Source: Bacillus sp. AFS088145
Lineage (GTDB): Bacteria > Bacillota > Bacilli > Bacillales > Bacillaceae_G
DNA: 64,000 bases
Assembly: GCF_002564465.1 (NCBI RefSeq)
Contig: NZ_NUUX01000027.1
Location: forward strand, 16,059-80,058
Direction of reading: 5' to 3'
Both the position numbers and the translations under genes were made by a program. Positions 17,694 to 28,200 of the stretch are shown here, in pieces. The first letter of the stretch is position 1. Each line of letters starts with the position of its first letter. The notes under the pieces are model-generated. The model had not been told where the DNA came from. It made no database searches and was given only the letters and a program-made list of their open reading frames with translations.

Positions 17694-18438
17694 TTTGAAC
17701 TGTGACTTAGGTGAAAGTTTTGGGAATTACAAAATAAATGATGAGCAAATTATGCCACATATTACTTCAGCCAATATCGCTTGCGGATTTCATGCAGGAG
17801 ATCCGTTTGTCATATATGAAACAGTAAAATTAGCAAAACAGTATAATTTATCAATTGGAGCGCATCCAAGTTTTCCGGATTTACTTGGTTTTGGTAGAAG
17901 AGAAATGAATTTCAATGAAGAAGAAATATATAAATTAGTTCTTTATCAGATTGGTGCACTTTATTCGGTATGTAAAGTAAACCGAGTTGAACTTCGTCAT
18001 TTAAAACCCCATGGTGCACTTTATAATATGGCAGCTACAAATTTGAAACTCGCTTTAGCGATTACAAAAGCTATGAAAGACTTCGATTCTTCGTTAACCT
18101 TATATGGACTTGCAAATAGCAAATTAATAGAAGCAGCAATTGAAATGAATATTCCTATTTCTTCGGAAGTTTTTGCAGATCGAGTATATGGTGATGATGG
18201 TTTATTGGTACCTCGTATTCAATTAAACTCGGTTCATCATAATACGAAAGATGCCATTAATCAGGCTCTTCAAATTGTAACAACCAAAACCGTATCGACA
18301 ATTTCAGGTAAAGATATTCCAATTCAAGCTGATACAATTTGTATACATAGTGATTCAGAAATTTCGATTAAATTAGCGAGCGAATTACGTAAGGTATTTA
18401 GTGAAAATAATATACTTGTTAAGTCTATAGGAGCGTAA
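17674..18438 (+). CDS. pxpA: 5-oxoprolinase subunit A (LamB/YcsF family)
   Basis: 254 residues of the LamB/YcsF family: IDLNCDLGESFG at the N-terminus, SANIACGFHAGDP, IGAHPSFPDLLGFGRR, RHLKPHGALYN, EVFADRVYGDDG and ICIHSDS near the end. It is the polysaccharide-deacetylase-like subunit that acts on 5-oxoproline. The first usable starts are GTG 17674 and TTG 17680 after AAGGAA, inside the end of pxpB. Third gene of the operon. Confidence 0.93.
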   Translation: MLLIHIDLNCDLGESFGNYKINDEQIMPHITSANIACGFHAGDPFVIYETVKLAKQYNLSIGAHPSFPDLLGFGRREMNFNEEEIYKLVLYQIGALYSVCKVNRVELRHLKPHGALYNMAATNLKLALAITKAMKDFDSSLTLYGLANSKLIEAAIEMNIPISSEVFADRVYGDDGLLVPRIQLNSVHHNTKDAINQALQIVTTKTVSTISGKDIPIQADTICIHSDSEISIKLASELRKVFSENNILVKSIGA

Positions 18439-18442
18439 TACT

Positions 18443-19387
18443 TTGAAAGAGCTTTTTGAAGTATTACAAAAAGGTGCATCTATTTCCATTCAAGATAATG
18501 GTAGGACTGGATTTAGACATTTAGGTATACCTGTTTCTGGTGCTATGGACAAATTAGCTTATCAAATTGGAAATCTATTAATAGGAAATAAATTAAACGC
18601 AGCTAGTATTGAACTTGCGATTGGTGGTACAGTCCTAAAAGCAATAAATCAATTTTCAATCGTCATTACAGGTGGAAATTTGAATCCTACAATTAATGGT
18701 AAATTAGTTGGGATGAATAAAATAATCGACATAGCAAAAGGAGAGATTTTGACTTTTAAGGGGGGAAATACTGGTGTTTATTCATATATATCGGTACCCG
18801 GCGGAATTAAAAGTGAATCTCATTTCGAAAGTCAGTCATCGTATGAGCCTGCTTCTCTTGGATTAATTCCTAAAAAAGGTACCATAATTTATGGCTCAAG
18901 CTCTTCTTATAAACTAGTGAAAAATGGACTAAAACATGAGTATATTCCAATCTATCCTAAGCATAATTTGGTTCATTTTATAAAAAGTAGTCATTTTGAG
19001 AAAATACCTCACCAGATAAAATCACAAATTTTATCTGAACCTCTTACAATTGTTACGTTTAATCGAATGGGAATGTATTTAAGTTCAAAAAAATCTAATT
19101 TAGAACCGTTTGATTCAAATATTCTATCAGAAGGCACTACTTTTGGAACGATCCAAGTACTACCAACTGGCCAACCAATTATATTACTAGCAGACTCTCA
19201 AACTACAGGCGGATATGCAACATTAGGTACAATAATTTATTCAGACCTTTGGAAACTTGTACAAATGCAACAAGGAAATACAATTCAATTAATACCAGTA
19301 GATCTAGATGAGGCGAGAGTTTTAAATAAAAAGCTTCATTTATTTTTAAACTATTTACAAATTGAATGTAGAAATAAGGAGAGATAA
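18443..19387 (+). CDS. pxpC: 5-oxoprolinase subunit C (KipA / biotin-dependent carboxylase domain family)
   Basis: 314 residues of the KipA/PxpC family: QDNGRTGFRHLGIPVSGAMD, YISVPGGI, an RMGMYL segment and LADSQTTGGYATLGTI. It starts at TTG 18443, four bases after pxpA. Unlike the B. subtilis locus, there is no NRAMP-type ycsG, ycsI or kipR here; instead the operon begins with pcp. Confidence 0.92.
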   Translation: MKELFEVLQKGASISIQDNGRTGFRHLGIPVSGAMDKLAYQIGNLLIGNKLNAASIELAIGGTVLKAINQFSIVITGGNLNPTINGKLVGMNKIIDIAKGEILTFKGGNTGVYSYISVPGGIKSESHFESQSSYEPASLGLIPKKGTIIYGSSSSYKLVKNGLKHEYIPIYPKHNLVHFIKSSHFEKIPHQIKSQILSEPLTIVTFNRMGMYLSSKKSNLEPFDSNILSEGTTFGTIQVLPTGQPIILLADSQTTGGYATLGTIIYSDLWKLVQMQQGNTIQLIPVDLDEARVLNKKLHLFLNYLQIECRNKER

Positions 19388-19389
19388 AT

Positions 19390-19893
19390 ATGGAAAGTTT
19401 ACTTGCAAAATTATTTGATGCGACGGAAAAAGGCAAAAATGAAATTGTAATGGAGTTAATAAATGAGCAGCCAAATTTGATTCACGAAGAAAATGAGCAT
19501 GGGTTAACATTACTTGGAATCGCATCACATTACGGTCAATATGAAGTTGTAAAAACTTTAGTAAAAAATGGTGCTCAGATCAATGCACTTTCTCACTCAA
19601 AGCTTTCATTCATACCGCAAAACACTGCACTCCATGCAGCAATCGCAGGTGCTAAATCAATTGAAGTCATCGATTTTCTTTTAACTAACGGAGCAAATCC
19701 TAATATTAACGACAGTGAGGGTCACACTCCATTACATATCGCAGCATTTGAAGGAAATACGTTTATTGCTGAACTTTTGTTAAAAAACGGTGCTGAAATT
19801 AATACGAATAATTCTGGTAAAACTCCAATTGAAATTGCTGAAGAGCGTGGTAATACAGAGTTTATCAATTTTATAAAAGAAGTAACTTTATGA
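19390..19893 (+). CDS. ankyrin repeat protein
   Basis: 167 residues with about four ankyrin repeats: GLTLLGIASHYGQYEVVKTL, NTALHAAIAGAKSIEVIDFL, GHTPLHIAAFEGNTFIAELL and GKTPIEIAEERGNTEFI. No signal peptide, so cytoplasmic. It starts two bases after pxpC and is thus the last gene of the pyroglutamate operon; ankyrin repeats bind proteins, so it may bind a partner of this pathway, but this is inference. A terminator follows at once. Confidence 0.88.
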   Translation: MESLLAKLFDATEKGKNEIVMELINEQPNLIHEENEHGLTLLGIASHYGQYEVVKTLVKNGAQINALSHSKLSFIPQNTALHAAIAGAKSIEVIDFLLTNGANPNINDSEGHTPLHIAAFEGNTFIAELLLKNGAEINTNNSGKTPIEIAEERGNTEFINFIKEVTL

Positions 19894-19901
19894 TTATCTG
19901 T

Positions 19902-19936
19902 AGTGTTGTGATGACTGTTATGTCACAGCACTTTTT
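19902..19936 (+). terminator. terminator of the pcp-pxp operon
   Basis: AGTGTTGTGA pairs with TCACAGCACT (one mismatch or wobble), then TTTTT. Confidence 0.85.
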
Positions 19937-19975
19937 GTTATGATAAAAGAAAGACTAGTAAAAGAGGAATAAGTA

Positions 19976-20692
19976 TTGAGAATTAATGTTTATATTAGCG
20001 CATCAGGATATTGTTCTAGAAGAGCAGCAGAACGATTGGTTGCTTCAGGACAGGTTAAAATTAGCGGACTAACTGCTGAAAAAAACAGCATAGTAGAAGA
20101 AGACGATCTTGTACAAGTAAATGATGAAGCTATTTACTTAACGAGTGAAAAAGACTATATCATTCTAAATAAACCAGTAGGAATTACTTGTACAGGATTA
20201 CAAACTGTAGAAGGAAATATAATTGATTTTGTCAATTATCCAAAGAGGATTTTTCCAATTGGTAGATTAGATAAAGATTCTGAAGGATTAATCATCCTTA
20301 CAAACGACGGACCTATTGCACATAAAATTTTACATAGTGAACATGGACATGAAAAAGAGTATATTGTAACAGTCGATCAGCCAATTGATGCTGATTTTAT
20401 TAATGGCATGTCAAATGGGGTACTTATAGGAACAGTTTTAACTAAAAAATGTAAAGTTGAAAAAATAGATGAATATACATTTCGAATTATTTTAACGCAA
20501 GGCTTAAATCGTCAAATTCGGAAGATGGCAAAAAAATTTGGATTTAAAGTGATTAAATTAAAGAGAATTCGAATTATGAATATCCATATGGAAAATCTAG
20601 AAATAGGTAAATGGAGAAAATTAACAGATAACGAATTAATTAATTTAAAAGAACAATTGAAAGAGGAAGAATCAAATGAAAATTTTAATTGA
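19976..20692 (+). CDS. 23S rRNA pseudouridine synthase, RluF-like
   Basis: 238 residues of the RsuA/RluB/E/F family: an N-terminal S4 RNA-binding domain (SASGYCSRRAAERLVASGQV), the YIILNKPVGITCT segment, and the catalytic GRLDKDSEGLIILTNDG motif with the active Asp. The NKPVGITCT form is typical of the RluF branch. The start is TTG 19976 after AGAGGAA. It overlaps the next gene by 17 bases. Confidence 0.88.
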   Translation: MRINVYISASGYCSRRAAERLVASGQVKISGLTAEKNSIVEEDDLVQVNDEAIYLTSEKDYIILNKPVGITCTGLQTVEGNIIDFVNYPKRIFPIGRLDKDSEGLIILTNDGPIAHKILHSEHGHEKEYIVTVDQPIDADFINGMSNGVLIGTVLTKKCKVEKIDEYTFRIILTQGLNRQIRKMAKKFGFKVIKLKRIRIMNIHMENLEIGKWRKLTDNELINLKEQLKEEESNENFN

Positions 20693-21116
20693 TGCAGATG
20701 GCTGTCCAGTAGTTTCAGAAACAATTAAAATTGCAGCAGAATTTAAGATAAATGTTCTTTTATTATGTGATACTGCTCATATAATGCAAAGAGAGGGCGC
20801 TGAAACAATCGTTGTTTCACAAGGTGCGGATGCAGTTGATTTTGCTTTAGTCAATCGAGTTGTAAACGGAGATCTCGTCATTACTCAAGATTATGGTCTT
20901 GCTGCAATGGTTTTATCAAAGCAAGCTTATGTATTAAATCAAAACGGTTTTCAATATACAAATGAAAATATTGATTCACTTTTACATACTAGATATGTTT
21001 CAAAGAAAATTCGAAATGCAGGTGGACGAGTAAAGGGACCAAAAAAACGTCAGAAGCTTGATAATACAAATTTCGAAATCGGCTTAAGAAAATTACTTTC
21101 TTCAATTTCTTTATAG
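20676..21116 (+). CDS. YaiI/YqxD family protein (UPF0178)
   Basis: 146 residues of the DUF188 family: MKILIDADGCPVVSETI start, TIVVSQGADAVDFALV, GDLVITQDYGLAAMVL and GGRVKGPKKR. The fold and the acidic residues resemble PIN/NYN-like nucleases, so an RNA- or DNA-related role is suspected but not shown. Translationally coupled to the pseudouridine synthase by a 17-base overlap; the ATG is inside that gene, after GAGGAAG. Confidence 0.9.
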   Translation: MKILIDADGCPVVSETIKIAAEFKINVLLLCDTAHIMQREGAETIVVSQGADAVDFALVNRVVNGDLVITQDYGLAAMVLSKQAYVLNQNGFQYTNENIDSLLHTRYVSKKIRNAGGRVKGPKKRQKLDNTNFEIGLRKLLSSISL

Positions 21117-21156
21117 TAAAATAGAATTGTACAAATAAAATAAAAAGGAGGCAAGC

Positions 21157-23268
21157 ATGTTAACACTTGCAAGAGAAAACTTAAAAAAGTATTTTGGATA
21201 TGAAAATTTTAGAGCTGGACAAGAACAAATTATTGAACGAGTTTTATCAGGAAAGCACACAGCTGGTATCATGCCTACAGGTGGTGGAAAGTCGATCTGT
21301 TATCAAATTCCAGCGACAATTCTCCAAGGTGTTACCCTCGTCATTTCTCCATTAATCTCTTTAATGAAAGACCAGGTAGATGCATTGCATCAAGTAGGTA
21401 TTCCTTCCACATTTATTAATAGTTCACTTTCTTATAATGAAGTAAATGAAAGAATGATGGATTTAAGTTATGGTGAATACAAAATTCTATATGTTGCACC
21501 TGAACGATTAGAATCAGAAAGCTTTATTAATGAATTAAAAAGATTGCCGATCTTACTTGTAGCAGTAGATGAAGCACACTGTATATCGTCATGGGGACAT
21601 GATTTTAGACCAAGTTACTTACGTATTAAAAACTTAATACAAGAACTGCCTACTAACCCAACAATATTGGCACTTACTGCGACGGCAACTCCTCAAGTTA
21701 AATCTGATATATGTAATCAATTAGGAATAATCGAGGAAACGACAATCATTACAGGCTTTGAAAGAGAGAATTTGTCATTTAAAGTCATTAGAGGTCAAAA
21801 TCGATTAGATTATATTTGTAATTACATAAAACAAAATAAAAATGAATCAGGGATTATTTACGCCGCAACTAGAAAAGAAGTAGATAATGTTACGAATAAA
21901 TTAAAAAATCTTGGTATCTCTGTCGGTAAATATCATGCAGGCTTAAGCGATGCAGAACGTTCAAAACAACAGGATGCATTTTTACAAGATAATATTAATG
22001 TTATGGTCGCTACGAATGCATTTGGAATGGGAATTGACAAAAGCAATGTTAGATACGTAATCCATTACCAAATGCCTAAAAATATGGAAAGCTATTATCA
22101 AGAGGCTGGAAGAGCAGGACGAGATGGATTAGAAAGTGAATGTATTTTACTTTTTACTGCACAAGATGTTCAAATACAAAGATTTTTAATTGAACAATCT
22201 ACTTTTGAACATAATCGTCTAAAACAAGAAATTTCAAAACTACAATCAATGAAGGATTATAGTTATTGCGAAACATGTTTACAGGCATTCATTTTAAAAT
22301 ACTTTGGGGATGAAACTGACCACTCCTGTGGTAAATGTAGTAATTGTATTGATCAAAGAACTTCAATAGACATTACAACTGATGCTCAAATCGTTTTATC
22401 ATGCATTATTCGAATGGGCGAAAGATTTGGTAAAACGATGGTTGCGTCAGTTCTAACAGGATCAATGAATAAAAAATTAATAGAATTAAATTTTCATACT
22501 TTAACGACATACGGTTTATTCAAAACCCGTACATTAAAAAGTGTCGGCGATTTAATTGATTATTTAACATCGGAACAATTTATTGGCGTTACTAGCGGTA
22601 AATTCCCATTGTTAACTGTAACAAATAGAGGAAGAGAAGTACTTTTAAATAAAATAAACGTAATGAAAAAAGAAGAAATCCAAGTTACTGAAATTACACA
22701 CGTTGATAATAATTTATTCGATCAACTACGAAGTTTACGTAAAGAAATTGCTACTGAACTTGGAGTACCACCTTTTGTCGTATTTTCAGATAGTACTTTA
22801 CGAGATTTATGTAAATTACTCCCTACAACTGATGAAGAATTCTTACATGCAAAAGGTGTCGGATTGCAAAAACAACAAAAATTTGGTAAGCAATTTATAG
22901 AAGTAATCAAGAAGTATAAAGAAGAAAACAATATTGAATTAGAGACAACAAAACCAAAAGCGACAACTGTTAATAAAGTACCTTCACACAAAATATCATA
23001 CGAATCTTATCAAAACGGACTTACTATTTCTGAAATTGCAAAAGAGAGAGGATTAAATACAACTACTGTTGAAAATCATATTCTGCAAAGTGCAATGGAA
23101 GATGATCAGTTTGATTGGGATGAAGTAGTACCTTTTGATATTGAAAAACAAATTAAAGAAGTAATTAATACAGTTGGAAGCGAAAAACTTCGCCCTATAA
23201 AAGATGAGTTACCTTCTGAAATTAGTTATTTCATGATTAAGGCAGTAATTATGAAATCTGCAACATAG
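21157..23268 (+). CDS. recQ: ATP-dependent DNA helicase RecQ
   Basis: 703 residues with the full RecQ layout. Walker A MPTGGGKS (Lys45), AVDEAHCISSWGHDFR motif II, ALTATATP motif III, QEAGRAGRDG motif VI, then a RecQ zinc-binding domain with spaced cysteines (CETCLQAF, CGKCSNC), winged helix, and an HRDC domain (LRSLRKEIATELGVPPFVVF). The C-terminus adds an HTH-like segment (GLTISEIAKERGLNTTTVENHI), as in many Bacillus RecQ. AAAAGGAGG precedes the ATG. It unwinds DNA 3'-5' in repair. Confidence 0.95.
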   Translation: MLTLARENLKKYFGYENFRAGQEQIIERVLSGKHTAGIMPTGGGKSICYQIPATILQGVTLVISPLISLMKDQVDALHQVGIPSTFINSSLSYNEVNERMMDLSYGEYKILYVAPERLESESFINELKRLPILLVAVDEAHCISSWGHDFRPSYLRIKNLIQELPTNPTILALTATATPQVKSDICNQLGIIEETTIITGFERENLSFKVIRGQNRLDYICNYIKQNKNESGIIYAATRKEVDNVTNKLKNLGISVGKYHAGLSDAERSKQQDAFLQDNINVMVATNAFGMGIDKSNVRYVIHYQMPKNMESYYQEAGRAGRDGLESECILLFTAQDVQIQRFLIEQSTFEHNRLKQEISKLQSMKDYSYCETCLQAFILKYFGDETDHSCGKCSNCIDQRTSIDITTDAQIVLSCIIRMGERFGKTMVASVLTGSMNKKLIELNFHTLTTYGLFKTRTLKSVGDLIDYLTSEQFIGVTSGKFPLLTVTNRGREVLLNKINVMKKEEIQVTEITHVDNNLFDQLRSLRKEIATELGVPPFVVFSDSTLRDLCKLLPTTDEEFLHAKGVGLQKQQKFGKQFIEVIKKYKEENNIELETTKPKATTVNKVPSHKISYESYQNGLTISEIAKERGLNTTTVENHILQSAMEDDQFDWDEVVPFDIEKQIKEVINTVGSEKLRPIKDELPSEISYFMIKAVIMKSAT

Positions 23269-23278
23269 CACTAAAAAT

Positions 23279-23318
23279 ATAAAGAGCTTCCCATTCAATA
23301 TAGGAAGCTCTTTATTTT
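23279..23318. terminator. bidirectional terminator between recQ and the GHL10 gene
   Basis: ATAAAGAGCTTCC pairs with GGAAGCTCTTTAT, with T on one side and A on the other, serving both convergent genes. Confidence 0.85.
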
Positions 23319-23320
23319 AT

Positions 23321-24923
23321 CTATTTCTTACTAGCCTTAACCTTTATTTGATTACTTTCTTTACTTTCATTATGAAGTCGATCGACAGCAGTTATTTCAT
23401 ACGTGTAGTCTTTATCGATATTTGCTGTTGTATCTATAAATGTTGTTTTACCATTTTCTGATTTACGAACTGTAGTTAAAATGTTCCTTGGATCATCAAT
23501 GCTATCTTTATGTAATCCATCAAAACGGTAGACAACATAATATGAAACATCTTGATCATTAGGGTGAGTATTCATTGTTAGTTGGATTCCATCTTTTGTA
23601 CGAAGAGCGTTTTCGAATTTTGGTTTCTTTGGAGCTTTGTCATCTAACCATGGCATTGAAGGAATTAATGCCTTTGTTCTATATAATTCCTGGCTTAAAC
23701 GATCCTTAATACCAAGTGGATTTCGATTTAAGTCCGAAATTGAAAAATGCATACTACCTTTGATTTCAGGAATTGTACGATTTAAGGCAATTTGTTTTGG
23801 TAATTCATTAGGTAAAGCCCAAGCTGCATTGTTATCGTTAATTTTGTAATCAGCTTGTCCAATATATAAATCAATATTCTTACCTTTTACTTCCTTCGTC
23901 CACCAATTTGCAAGTATATCATACGCAGCAGGTTCAAATCCTATATTCCAATAGATTTGCGGAGTAATATAATCTAGATATTCTTTATTAATCCATTCTC
24001 TTGTGTCAGCAAATAAATCATCATAATTTGTTTGACCAGCAGTAGTATTTGAACCAGTAGGGTCTTTTACGATATTTCGCCAAACTCCAAAAGGACTAAT
24101 TCCAAATTTAACATAAGATTTTTTCTTTTTTAATTGAATTATGAAGAATTTTTACGAACTGATTTACATTGTCTCGTCGCCAATCTTCAATATTAGCAAA
24201 CTTTTGTTTACCATATTTTTCGTACGAGGATTGATCTGGAAATTCTTGACCTGCAATACGATATGGATAAAAATAATCATCCAAATGTACTGCATCGATA
24301 TCATATTTTTTTACAACCTCCATAATCCCATCAATAATAAATTGACGTGCATCAGGATTACCTGGGTCAAAATATAATTGCTTGCCATAAGGGATTACCC
24401 ATCCAGGATGTTTTCTTGCAGGATGGTTTTCTGCTAAAGTATTTAAATCCTCTAAAGTAGCATCACCTGGTGCTGTTCGTGGCATTGTAATACGATACGG
24501 ATTAAACCAAGCATGAAATTCAATATTACGTTTATGTGCTTCTTCAACCATAAATGCAAGTGGGTCATAGCCTGGATCCTTACCTTGTGTACCAGTTAAG
24601 TATTTAGACCACGGACCATAATCAGACGGATAAAAAGCATCAGCGGTTGGCTTAATTTGGACAACAACTGAGTTCATTCCCATCTTTTCCACATCATCTA
24701 ATAGTTTAATAAACTCCGATTTTTGTTGCATTTCAGACAAGCCAGTAGCTGATGGCCAATCTATGTTTACTACTGAAGCAATCCAAGCTGCTCGTAGCTC
24801 ATGCTTAGGCGGGACTGAATACTGTGAAGTAGTTTCAGCATGAACATTTTGAATTTGTTGAAATAATAGAGATGCACCTACTGTAGCAGCAATCGCATAT
24901 TTTCCAAGTTTTCTTTTCTTCAT
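23321..24923 (-). pseudogene. secreted glycoside hydrolase-like protein (GHL10/DUF187, YngK-like), frameshifted
   Basis: One gene of about 533 codons cut by a single +1 shift. The first part (24923-24108) has a signal peptide (MKKRKLGKYAIAATVGASLL, cut after VHA) and the GHL10 catalytic domain (ELRAAWIASVVNIDWPS, AWFNPYRI, AVHLDDYFYPY). It ends at KKEKILC-stop. One A too many in the AAAAAA run at about 24118 causes the shift; without it the reading continues SYVKFGISPFGVWRN and through YITPQIYWNIGF, with a fibronectin/Ig-like tail (YYVVYRFDG, YEITAVDRLHNES). The enzyme would act on cell-surface or outside polysaccharide. A homopolymer error in the assembly is possible. Confidence 0.8.
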
Positions 24924-24951
24924 AAGTGTTCCACCTTACCTTCTATTAAAT

Positions 24952-24965
24952 TAATAGCGCTTACA
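24952..24965 (-). promoter_or_regulatory. putative cre site (CcpA operator)
   Basis: On the minus strand TGTAAGCGCTATTA matches the cre consensus TGWAARCGYTWNCW at 13 of 14 positions. It lies about 29 bases upstream of the GHL10 start codon, where CcpA would block transcription during growth on good sugars. Inferred from sequence only. Confidence 0.55.
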
Positions 24966-25236
24966 TAATATAAAACTACCAAAAATGGAAAGTATTGTCT
25001 ATAATTTTTGAAATAAAATTTCAAAAAAATCTAAAAAATCAAGAAATTAAATTTCGGTTTTTGATAGTTTTGTGAAATCCCTCAAATATAAAATTTTATC
25101 ATCCACGTTCTATAGCTTGGATTGTCTTAAATTGATAAAATATTGATTGTAAGTAAAATTGCAGAAATTAAAGGTCATATAAGGAAAGAGCATACATAAT
25201 TTATTCAAATTTCACGAGAGAAGAGAGGATAAGAAT
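24966..25236. other. divergent intergenic region without a gene
   Basis: Very AT-rich spacer between the GHL10 gene (minus) and the UvrA-like gene (plus). It should hold both promoters; I see no convincing -35/-10 pair and no reading frame with a ribosome binding site. Confidence 0.5.
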
Positions 25237-28200
25237 TTGAAAATTAGTCAATTAATTGCAAATAATATTAATAAATTAGATGCAATTTTACCTGAGAATC
25301 AGTCATTGGGAATTGCTGGATTATCTGGTTCTGGTAAAACAACTTTTTGTCAAACAATTGGTGAGGAGTCAAAGAAACGTCTGATGTCTTTACTTCCAAA
25401 AGCTGAATATCAATATTTATTCCCAAACATAATGGAAACAAATTTTAGTGCGATTAAGATGGAAGAAATGCCATTAGTACTGTTTCTTGGCAAATCATCC
25501 ATTTCTACGAATCCACGTTCAACACTTGGAACACATACAGGTGTTTTTAAGGACATTCGTGTACGTCTTGCAGAAAAGTTTAATCTTTCTCCAGAAGTTT
25601 TTTCGTTTAATAATGAATTAGGCTGGTGTCCGGATTGTAAAGGTCGTGGAATTACAAAAAATATCGAATGTAAAAAGTGTAAAGGAAACCGCTATAATCA
25701 AAAAATTGAAGAATATACAATTGAGTTATTTGATCGTCCACATTCTATTTCAGATATTAATAACTTAAGTGTAGAGACAATTTTATCACTAGCAGAAGAA
25801 TTACAAATTAGTGAGGCGAAACAGCATTTGCTAAACAATATAACCAAAATGAATATTGGCTATTTATCCTTAAATCGAATAACAGGAACATTATCCGGTG
25901 GAGAAATAACTCGACTTTATTTAGCCGAATTTATGGCAACTAGTGAAAATACTGTTATTATCATCGATGAAATTTCAGTTGGTCTTGACCATGATACTTT
26001 AAATAGAATATTAGACGAGATAAAAGAATTAGGATTTAAAAATCAAATATGGTTAATTGACCATTCCGATACTGTGCTAGATGCAACAGATGATCAAGTG
26101 TTTTTCGGACCTGGAAGTGGTAAATATGGCGGGAAAATTGTTGAAGAATCTCCACGACCTAAACCGATTTATTGGGAAAGAAACGAGACTTTATCAAATG
26201 AGTTCTATGAGTTTAAAGATCTTCATTGTCGTAATATCCAAATTCAAGAAATTCAAATTCCTAAAAATAGACTAGTAACATTTACTGGAGAATCTGGATG
26301 TGGTAAATCTACTCTAGTAAATGAATGTATGTCAAAAGACTTCTTAAAACGATACCCAAAAGATAAATTAGTGATGGTAGGTCAGGATCGAAACCAATCG
26401 ATTACAAGCCGATCAACAGTTGCTACATTCTTAGATATAAAAAGAAAGTTAACAAAATATAGTGAAGAAATAGATGATATTTTCCTGCGTTCAATCGAGG
26501 ATATCATTGAAGAACTACCAAAAGAAGACATTGCTCATAAACGATTAAGCTTGTTAATCAAACTTGGTCTTGGCTATCTTACGCTAGAAAGAAAAACACA
26601 AACACTATCAACTGGAGAATTTCAATGTGTACATTTAGTTTCTGAACTATTTTCTAATGCAAGAAACCCGCATACACTTTTCATTTTTGATGAACCTTCA
26701 AAAGGATTATCACAAAATATATTAAATCAATTTATAGATAGTGTTCGAGAAATTCTAAAAGATGAATCAATTTCTATTATGATGATTGAACATAATGCTT
26801 ACATGTTAGAAAGTTCGGATTATATTGTTGATTTTGGGAAAAGAAAGATTACTCCAGTTGAACATCTTGAAGTTGTAAATCATGACGATTATTTTAATCA
26901 TATAAAAAAGGGTCATGAAAAGTCTCAGGCGCAAATTTCATCTTCACTTAAAGTACAAAAGGGAGTTCAATATTTACAAGAAAATAATATAAATTATTTC
27001 AAAAATGCAGAAAACATATATAAAGGTGGAATATTAAAAAGTCTATCTTCGATGGCACGACTTATTTATGGAGAATATGAATCTGATGCTATTCTTCCTG
27101 TTATTGCAATTGATTTAGAAAGACATTTATATAGTCAATATACATTTTTATATGAGATCGGCGGACTAATCAATCAAATCGTTGCTTCACATCCATCTAA
27201 TAAGGATACAAGAAGTTTTGACTTTTATAACCAAGAAAATCATTGTCCATCCTGTTCTGGCCGTAGAGTAATTGAGAAGTTTGATATTGATGTAGTCATA
27301 CAAGATAAAACAGTACCTTTTTGGGAAGGTTTATTACATTCAGATGTAATGGAAGTTTTAAAATATTTCCAATATCCTAAGATACAGTTCCTATTTGATG
27401 AAATAAAAAATGAACTTGGTCAAGACATTAGTAAAAGCTTTAATGAGATGTCAGAAGCAGAAATGCATACTTTTTTATATGGATACTATGAAAAATCTTT
27501 TTATGATAAAGCTGGAAAGACACAAAGATTATGGGAAGGCTTTAATACGATTATCGGTCGATATATGTCCATTTCAAAATCGGCTATAAAAGAACAAATG
27601 AAGGCTTCCAAAGAGCAAATTACATGTCCTATTTGCGAAGGAACAATATTAAACCACCACAAAAAATTAAAGTTTGGCAAATTTGATATTCGTGAAATCA
27701 TCAATCAACCTATAGATCAAGTAATTAAAACAGTTGGTCAGCTAACAGTCCTAGAAGAAATAAAATCGATTGTTGGTGGAGAAACAACATTAACAATAGA
27801 AGTTTCATTACTATCTCGAGAACAACAGGTTGCTTTAAAAATGCTAGAAATAAAACAAGCAAGCTTCGTTGGATATGAAGTAGTATTACAAAATGCTTTA
27901 CCGTTTTGGGATCATGTTAAGACGAATATTGAAGAAATAAGCTATAAAAACTTAGTAACGATAACTGATTTCAAAGATCTATATGAGACTAGAGAAGATA
28001 TGATAGACAAATATTTTACAAATGGTAAATTCAAAAAACTAACCTATGTTTACGAAGCATTTGGATATAAAAAAATCGTTACACTAATTAATAAAGTAAA
28101 AGCAAGTAACCCTTGTCCGTTCTGTAAAGGAAAGAAAGTAATTTCTGAAGATAATTTACATGACGGAGTATATAAATTAACAATACCATGCGTTAGTTGT

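Noticed and set aside
22703..22991. Small frames inside recQ on both strands
   Set aside because: They are shadows of the HRDC-coding region; no start signals.
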